Assembly: GCA_034044135.1 (NCBI GenBank)
Contig: CP139021.1
Span: 4,107,635 to 4,171,634 of the forward strand
Direction of reading: 5' to 3'
Origin: Flammeovirgaceae bacterium SG7u.111
Lineage (GTDB): Bacteria > Bacteroidota > Bacteroidia > Cytophagales > Flammeovirgaceae
Length of the DNA stretch: 64,000 bases
Both the position numbers and the translations under genes were made by a program. The notes below the pieces were generated by a model. That model had not been told where the DNA came from. It did no database searches and saw only the letters and a program-made list of their open reading frames with translations. Of the stretch, positions 59,107 to 64,000 are shown in pieces. How positions within the stretch are numbered: the stretch's first letter is position 1; every line of letters starts with the position of its first letter.

Positions 59107-59964
59107 GTGTTTCAACTAACTATACTACATTTTAGCAGAAAGGTATTTTTTACTGCCTTCCTATTTTTTATAGGCTTGTTTGCCTATGTAGAAGGAAGGG
59201 GTCAAGAAATATTGCCCGAAGCCCAACTCGATATCTACAAGCAATTGAAGGTACGAACACTCATGATCCGCATGAGAACTTTTAGGGGGAACACCCACGA
59301 CCCCTCATCCGATTATACCATCCAATATGCTTTTGATACTCAAGGAAGAATAAAAGAGGTTTTCCAATCTTTCACCCACCAGCCCCAAACGCTGAGCCGA
59401 GTGTACCAGTACTTCAATTGTGAAGACCATGGCCTCATCCGCTATTTTAAAAACTCTCGACTCGAAGAAATCAAGCTGGTCACTTTTGATCAGTATTGCC
59501 GACAGGCTTCGGAGAATTTTTACGATCCTTTTGGGAAAAACAAGCGGAAAGTGATCCACACCTATCAGGCTGATGGGCGACCCAAAAGCACTTTTTATCT
59601 CTACGAGGAGGCAGAACTGAACAACCATGTGGTATTTAAGTATGAGAATGGGATGGAATCGAGCAAAACGTATGGCACTGATGGCCTGCTTAAAGGAGAG
59701 TACACCAAGTTTTATAACGAAATAGGGCTGGTAAAATGGGAAAGGGACGATATGTTCAATGAAATAAGGGAATACGAGTATTATGGTCCGTATTGCATAA
59801 AAACCAAGTACACTAATTCTGGCGGTGAAGTAATCAACGAAGATTATTATCGCTATTTGTTTGACAACATAGGGCTTATAAAAATACGGGAATCTCAAAG
59901 TGTAAGTACTTTACCTGGTCCCGACCTTTTTACCGTAGAGCAATTTTACTACACTTTTTATTAA
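59107..59964 (+). CDS. Secreted protein of unknown function with repeated Tyr-rich beta strands
   Basis: The protein has a signal peptide-like segment (FSRKVFFTAFLFFIGLFAYV) and a soluble part with short repeated units such as YAFDTQGRIKEV, TYQADGRPKSTFY, YENGMESSKTY and YNEIGLVKWERD, resembling the YD-type strands of RHS/toxin-like proteins and of other secreted repeat proteins. No catalytic motif is seen. The frame has no ATG before the signal peptide: possible starts are GTG at 59107 (chosen, because it leaves a clean signal peptide), or TTG at 59032. No family is recognised. A function cannot be assigned. Confidence 0.65.
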   Translation: MFQLTILHFSRKVFFTAFLFFIGLFAYVEGRGQEILPEAQLDIYKQLKVRTLMIRMRTFRGNTHDPSSDYTIQYAFDTQGRIKEVFQSFTHQPQTLSRVYQYFNCEDHGLIRYFKNSRLEEIKLVTFDQYCRQASENFYDPFGKNKRKVIHTYQADGRPKSTFYLYEEAELNNHVVFKYENGMESSKTYGTDGLLKGEYTKFYNEIGLVKWERDDMFNEIREYEYYGPYCIKTKYTNSGGEVINEDYYRYLFDNIGLIKIRESQSVSTLPGPDLFTVEQFYYTFY

Positions 59965-60320
59965 TCCCTAGCCTGCCTATTCTTCTTCTCTATTAAATAA
60001 GTATTAATTGCTTTGTGTTCCTTTTTTCTTTATATTGAAACCCATACAAATAGCAACTACTTTCCACAACCATCGCATTCACTTACATTTTTTTTGAACA
60101 CTCAAAAAACTACCTAAACGAATGCCAGCTCACCTATTGAAAACAGTTCAAAACAACTACCCTACTCACAAGTAACGTCCAACAACTAACTGCCCACAAC
60201 CAGCCCCATTTTCCTGCCAGCTCGCATGGGCATGAATAATTCCCCATGCCACTACCCCACTTCTTTTGCGGAAAACGAAGCAATATCGCTATATGTATTT
60301 CACTAAATCACCAAAAAACA
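59965..60320. other. Intergenic region, no gene recognised
   Basis: About 356 bases of AC-rich sequence. A 7-bp stem GCATGGG (60224-60230) with CCCATGC (60243-60249) is the only clear hairpin; its loop is 12 bases and it has no T tract. ACAACTAACTG and ACAAGTAACG units here weakly recall the repeat vocabulary at 2113-2172. Confidence 0.35.
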
Positions 60321-61835
60321 ATGATTATGAAACATTTAAGCTTATTACTGATTCTTTTGCTTTCATCATTTATCGGGTTTACCCAAGTAAAAGTACATAC
60401 CCTTGACGGGATGTCCGTCTCCACTTCTAGCCCCGAGGCTTTTGAAGAAATAAAAAAAGGGCAAGCATCCCTAGATTTCGACAATCAATTACAAGCCCTG
60501 GAACACTTTAACAAAGCAATAGAGCAAGATAAGGATTGTGCAATGGCATATTACCTAAAGTCGATGGCATTGAGAAACGAAGGCAGGTCACCAGCAGAAA
60601 TAAAGGAAAGTTTGGATAAAGCAGTGGCAGCAGCAAACACTGCCTCGGAAATGGAACAGCTCTTCATAAAGTCGCAAAAAGCGTGGCACGATGAAGGAGC
60701 TCCAGCAGCTTTGGCTATCAAAAAAGATATTATCGATAAATATCCAGCTTGTCGCCAAGCGTTGGTAGAAGTCGCTTACCTTGAACAGGGAATGGGAAAC
60801 TTCAAAGAGGCAAGGGAAACAATGAAAACAGTTATTGAGAAATATCCTGATAGCCACCTATATCTGTCAATGGCAGATTTTTACCAATACGGGCTTCCAA
60901 AGGACGCAGAGAAAGCACAGAAATATACCGATATATTTATCACAAAATTCCCAGAAGATTATAGAGGCCACCTCACCAAAGGAAAGCATTTTAAAAGCAA
61001 CGGAGAGCTAGAAAGAGCACTAGCAGCTTTCGATAAAGCCGACAATTTAAATCCTTTGGAAAAAAACATTCTCAACCAAATAGCTGAGGTAAACACCTTT
61101 TTGGGGAACTATGATGCCGCCAGAGATTCCTACAACCAGTTGATCGATATTTCGGACAATACGGATAAACTTCGTTTCAAAAGCCAACTCGTCAACATCA
61201 ACTTTTACCAAGGAAATGCAGACAAAGGTTTGATGGAATTAGAAAATCTGGCAGCAAGTATCGGTCAATTTAATTTGCCTAAAGACCAAGCGAACCTAGA
61301 GCAAATTATTACTTACTACGATTATATCACCGCTGCACTAGAGCTGAAAAAGTTTGAGCAAGCAAGTGCTAAAATGATGCAGATGAACAAGCATATAGAA
61401 AAATATGCCAAGGACATTGGGGCAAAGGGTGACATGGCACTTTGGTTAAGCTCCTTCCCTCATTATTTTGAAGGCTTATTAGCAGCCAAAAAAGGAAACA
61501 CCGAACTGGCATGGCAAAAAGCCGATAAAGTAAGGGCAATGATGAGCGCCTCTTCCAATCCTCATAAATTTGAAGATTGCGATTACTTATCTGGCATTTC
61601 CGCCCTTATGGAAAAGGACTACGACAAATGCCTCCAATTCCTCGAAAAGGTGAACCCTAACGATGTAACAAACAATTATTACAAAGCGATGGCTTACGAA
61701 CAAAAAGGAGATACCGAACAAGCCGAAAAACTGTATAAAAAAGTAGTAAATTATAATTCGAACAACATCAATTATGCAATGGTGAGAAACAAAGCCCTCA
61801 TGAAATTGGAAATGGGCGTGAGCAGCAAAGATTAG
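60321..61835 (+). CDS. Secreted TPR-repeat protein
   Basis: The protein has a signal peptide (MIMKHLSLLLILLLSSFIGFTQ; the ATG at 60327 is an equally good start) and about ten TPR-like repeats throughout (for example ALEHFNKAIEQDKDCAMAYYLK, AYLEQGMGNFKEARETMK and KGDTEQAEKLYKKVVNYN). The helical spacing suggests a TPR solenoid in the periplasm. No catalytic motif is visible. It is followed by a strong terminator and is probably monocistronic. A longer frame from 60246 lacks a signal peptide at its N-terminus and is less likely. Confidence 0.88.
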   Translation: MIMKHLSLLLILLLSSFIGFTQVKVHTLDGMSVSTSSPEAFEEIKKGQASLDFDNQLQALEHFNKAIEQDKDCAMAYYLKSMALRNEGRSPAEIKESLDKAVAAANTASEMEQLFIKSQKAWHDEGAPAALAIKKDIIDKYPACRQALVEVAYLEQGMGNFKEARETMKTVIEKYPDSHLYLSMADFYQYGLPKDAEKAQKYTDIFITKFPEDYRGHLTKGKHFKSNGELERALAAFDKADNLNPLEKNILNQIAEVNTFLGNYDAARDSYNQLIDISDNTDKLRFKSQLVNINFYQGNADKGLMELENLAASIGQFNLPKDQANLEQIITYYDYITAALELKKFEQASAKMMQMNKHIEKYAKDIGAKGDMALWLSSFPHYFEGLLAAKKGNTELAWQKADKVRAMMSASSNPHKFEDCDYLSGISALMEKDYDKCLQFLEKVNPNDVTNNYYKAMAYEQKGDTEQAEKLYKKVVNYNSNNINYAMVRNKALMKLEMGVSSKD

Positions 61836-61866
61836 CCTAGTATTCAAAACCTATCGTTTTGAAATT

Positions 61867-61906
61867 AAGAACCCCGTGGCCGAACTGGCGCGGGGTTCTT
61901 CTTTTT
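61867..61906 (+). terminator. Intrinsic terminator of the TPR gene
   Basis: AAGAACCCCG (61867-61876) pairs with CGGGGTTCTT (61891-61900), followed by C and five T residues (61902-61906). Confidence 0.9.
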
Positions 61907-62140
61907 ATAGTTATTTTCCCTACTTTTATGCTAACCAATAGTCCCATTTTAATGTAAACCTTGTATTTGTTCAAAGAAACCAAGCTCCCTTTAGACTTTT
62001 TGCCGATATAGATTGTCTGATGTTTAGAGCCGGTAAACAAAAAAGTAACTTTCGCCCCAAAAAGCGGGTTAAAAAAGGGAAGTATCCAATTAATTGTTTG
62101 TTTCAATGAACTAATTCGTTTCAAAAGAACCTTTTTAAAT

Positions 62141-62767
62141 ATGAAATTTGCCTATATAACCTTAACCATATTTTTTCTTTCGAGCCTTTCGGTATTTAGC
62201 CAAGAGTTCTCCAAGGATATGTGGCACAGAGGGGAGATTGACCTAGAAAATGGAGAAACATTGAAGGGAAAAATCAAGTATAACCTGGATGAAAATAATA
62301 TTGTTTTCCAAGCTGGAGCAGTCATTCGCTCGTTAAACCCAACCAAGGTGGAAGCTTGGCAGATCATAGATACCAACACCAAACAAGTCCGCTATTTCTA
62401 CACCCTGCCTTATAGCCACGATCGCTCTTCGTACAAAAAACCAACCTTTTTTGAGTTGCTAACCGAAGGTGATAAACTTACGTTGCTCACCCGAGAAGAT
62501 GTGGTAGAAAAAATAGAGAACCAGTATGACCCTTACTTTTTTGGAGGGAGAAACGTAAGGATGAGCGTTTTGGTAGAAAACTATTTCTTTATGAACAGCC
62601 GAGGGCAAATAATTAGCTGTCCTACCGATATTGATGATCTTATGAAATTCATGGGCGATAAGGAAAGCCAAATAAAAAAATTCATAAAAACCAATAAGCT
62701 AAAAATAGAAAGAAGGGAAAACATGATCCAGATAGTGGATTATTATAATTCCCTTCAGCAAAGCTAA
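62141..62767 (+). CDS. Secreted protein of unknown function
   Basis: The 208-residue product has a signal peptide (cut near SVFSQ, about residue 21) and a soluble domain with recurrent acidic and aromatic residues (HRGEIDLENGETLKGKIKYNLDENN). The beginning reads like the small beta domain found in uncharacterised Bacteroidota secreted proteins in which a substrate-like loop is modified (LKGKIKY). No catalytic motif is seen and no family is recognised. It is monocistronic, with a strong terminator after it. Confidence 0.75.
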   Translation: MKFAYITLTIFFLSSLSVFSQEFSKDMWHRGEIDLENGETLKGKIKYNLDENNIVFQAGAVIRSLNPTKVEAWQIIDTNTKQVRYFYTLPYSHDRSSYKKPTFFELLTEGDKLTLLTREDVVEKIENQYDPYFFGGRNVRMSVLVENYFFMNSRGQIISCPTDIDDLMKFMGDKESQIKKFIKTNKLKIERRENMIQIVDYYNSLQQS

Positions 62768-62804
62768 AAGGCTTATCAGCTATTTTAGATGAGGTCTATA
62801 AAAC

Positions 62805-62839
62805 AAAAGAGCCATGCTTTTTATAAGTATGGCTCTTTT
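62805..62839 (+). terminator. Strong intrinsic terminator
   Basis: AAAAGAGCCATGCTT (62805-62819) pairs with AAGTATGGCTCTTTT (62825-62839), 15 bp with one G-T pair. Its T run also lies on the plus strand. It ends the preceding gene. Confidence 0.9.
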
Positions 62840-63078
62840 ACATTATCGAGAACATTTTCTAAAAAATGACAACTCTTAATCTACTATCAGTTTTCCTCAA
62901 AAAAGCCAGATTTTGAAAAATCCTGTTAATTTTGTGAATTGCTGAAAGCAAGCCAACCGGGAAGCTGGTATTTTTTAAGTGAAATAGTTGCGGATCAATT
63001 TGCAACATTGTTCTTTTTGCATATTAAACACCCTTTTTCCATAGGATTTAAAACACAATAATAAAACACACATACTAA
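62840..63078. other. Intergenic region upstream of mpl
   Basis: No coding frame was seen. It must hold the mpl promoter; TCAATTTG near 62995 is one mismatch from the -7 consensus. A GC-rich stretch CCAACCGGGAAGCTGG lies near 62956. Confidence 0.3.
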
Positions 63079-64000
63079 ATGAAGGTTCATTTTATAGCAA
63101 TTGGAGGTAGCGTGATGCACGACTTGGCTATTGCTCTGAAAAGTAGAGGTTACGAGGTTACAGGCTCAGATGATGAAATTTTTGATCCTTCTTATACTAA
63201 ATTAAAAAACCACGGGCTTTTGCCAGAAGTGATGGGATGGGATGCCTCTAAAATCACTGACGACCTAGATGCTGTGATTTTGGGTATGCACGCAAGGGAA
63301 GACAATCCAGAATACATTAAAGCACGAGAATTAGGCTTAAATATCTATTCTTTCCCTGCCTATGTTCACGAACAAGCTAAAAACAAGCAGCGCATAGTTG
63401 TGGGAGGAAGCCATGGGAAAACAACGGTAACGGCTATGATCGTTCATGTACTCAACTACTTCAAACGCAACCCCGACTACCTACTGGGCGCAGTTCCAAA
63501 AGGACTTACCGATACGATAAAACTAACCGAAAAAGCTCCAGTAATCATCTTGGAAGGGGATGAATATCCTTCGGCGGCGATTGACCTGAAGCCTAAATTC
63601 ATCAATTACCAACAACATATTGGGGTTATTACAGGGATTTCTTGGGATCATGTAAATGTATATCCAAGCTACGATTCATACGTAGAGCAATTCCGAGCTT
63701 TTGCCGAAGCTTCATGCAAAGCGGGCACACTCATCTATTGCGAAGACGACCCTGAGGTGAAAAAATTGATCAAAAGTATCGAATTTCCAGAAGATGTTTC
63801 GGTAATGCCTTACACCAAGCATCCTTATAAAATAATAAACGGGCAAACCTATCTGATAGACAAAAAGAACAAGAAAGAAATTCCTGTAAAGGTCTTTGGC
63901 GAGCACAACATGATGAACCTAAGTGCGGCTAAAGAAGTAGTCTTGAAGATGAGAATTACCGAAGACGAATTCTACGAAGCTATCAGCAGTTTTGAGGGAA
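63079..64000 (+). CDS. mpl: Mpl-like Mur ligase (UDP-MurNAc : tripeptide ligase), 5' part only
   Basis: The frame opens with ATG at 63079 and runs without a stop to the end of the window (307 codons). It starts MKVHFIAIGGSVMHDLAIAL, the Mpl-type opening, and has the Mur ligase ATP-binding loop GGSHGKTT, the acidic ILEGDEYPSAAID and ITGISWDHVNVYPSYDSY. Mpl reattaches recycled L-Ala-gamma-D-Glu-meso-DAP tripeptide to UDP-MurNAc in peptidoglycan recycling. MurC would show a different start; the GSVMHDLA pattern favours Mpl. The C-terminal domain lies outside the window. Confidence 0.9.
   Translation, partial: MKVHFIAIGGSVMHDLAIALKSRGYEVTGSDDEIFDPSYTKLKNHGLLPEVMGWDASKITDDLDAVILGMHAREDNPEYIKARELGLNIYSFPAYVHEQAKNKQRIVVGGSHGKTTVTAMIVHVLNYFKRNPDYLLGAVPKGLTDTIKLTEKAPVIILEGDEYPSAAIDLKPKFINYQQHIGVITGISWDHVNVYPSYDSYVEQFRAFAEASCKAGTLIYCEDDPEVKKLIKSIEFPEDVSVMPYTKHPYKIINGQTYLIDKKNKKEIPVKVFGEHNMMNLSAAKEVVLKMRITEDEFYEAISSFEG

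Noticed and set aside
59305-59898. 197-codon minus-strand frame antisense to the secreted YD-like gene
   Set aside because: No signal peptide or family motif; the plus-strand frame has a signal peptide and repeat pattern, so it is the real one.
1-64000. CRISPR arrays, tRNA or rRNA genes, insertion sequences, prophage
   Set aside because: No direct-repeat/spacer pattern, no cloverleaf-like or rRNA sequence, and no transposase or phage gene was seen.

Overview
The window looks like a chromosomal segment of a Bacteroidota bacterium, probably a marine member of the Cytophagales. The reasons are: two SusC/SusD pairs, two TonB receptor/DUF4249 sets, an ECF sigma/FecR pair, many Bacteroidota-type lipoprotein and signal sequences, PAS and histidine kinase sensors of the kind common in Cytophagales, and a promoter with the Bacteroidota -7 signature TAnnTTTG. 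Genus and species cannot be read from the sequence. No rRNA, tRNA, CRISPR array, phage or insertion sequence was seen.

Layout. (1) 1-2900: a compact small-RNA or small-ORF unit with its own promoter and terminator, then an RtcB-type RNA ligase and a TPR protein. (2) 3017-18853, all on the minus strand: an alginate utilisation locus. In transcription order it has a GntR/FadR-type regulator, SusC, SusD, a PL6 alginate lyase lipoprotein, an SDR reductase fitting DEH reduction, a PKD surface lipoprotein, a heparinase-fold lyase, a PL17 oligoalginate lyase, a KdgF-like cupin and an ExuT-like MFS transporter. The inferred flow is: PL6 cuts alginate at the surface, SusCD imports oligomers, PL17 and the second lyase release unsaturated monouronate, KdgF linearises it, the SDR reduces it to 2-keto-3-deoxygluconate, and MFS moves monouronates across the inner membrane. 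KDG kinase and KDPG aldolase are not in the window. A perfect 18-bp palindrome close to the ExuR/UxuR operator lies upstream of the regulator. (3) 19335-22902: DUF2892 protein, an SDR lacking its catalytic Tyr, a small membrane protein and a membrane histidine kinase. (4) 22973-34681, minus strand: an ECF sigma factor, a FecR anti-sigma, a SusC with an N-terminal STN signalling domain, SusD, two metallophosphoesterases and a GDPD. This reads as a SusCD locus aimed at organophosphate esters. (5) 34794-37649: a receiver protein fused to a degenerate histidine kinase, and a LamB-like porin. (6) 37854-44491: an operon of a TonB receptor, two recently duplicated DUF4249 lipoproteins and, between them, a secreted protein with an orphan TonB-plug-like segment. 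(7) 44723-53227: YkgJ-type Cys cluster protein, an output-less GAF/PAS sensor, Ogt, two GNATs, an SDR remnant, a metzincin-like protease and a lone ABC ATPase. (8) 53454-56764: a second DUF4249/TonB receptor pair, paralogous to the first. (9) 56989-64000: NRDE protein, a SIR2-family protein, two secreted proteins of unknown function, a TPR protein and the start of a Mur ligase (Mpl) that runs off the end.

Most gene ends carry clear hairpin terminators, so transcription units can be inferred. The items most worth following are the small unit at 69-366, the putative hexuronate operator, the His-to-Asn pseudokinase, the phosphoester SusCD locus, and the duplicated DUF4249 operon with its plug-like partner. 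No wholly new system could be shown from sequence alone.
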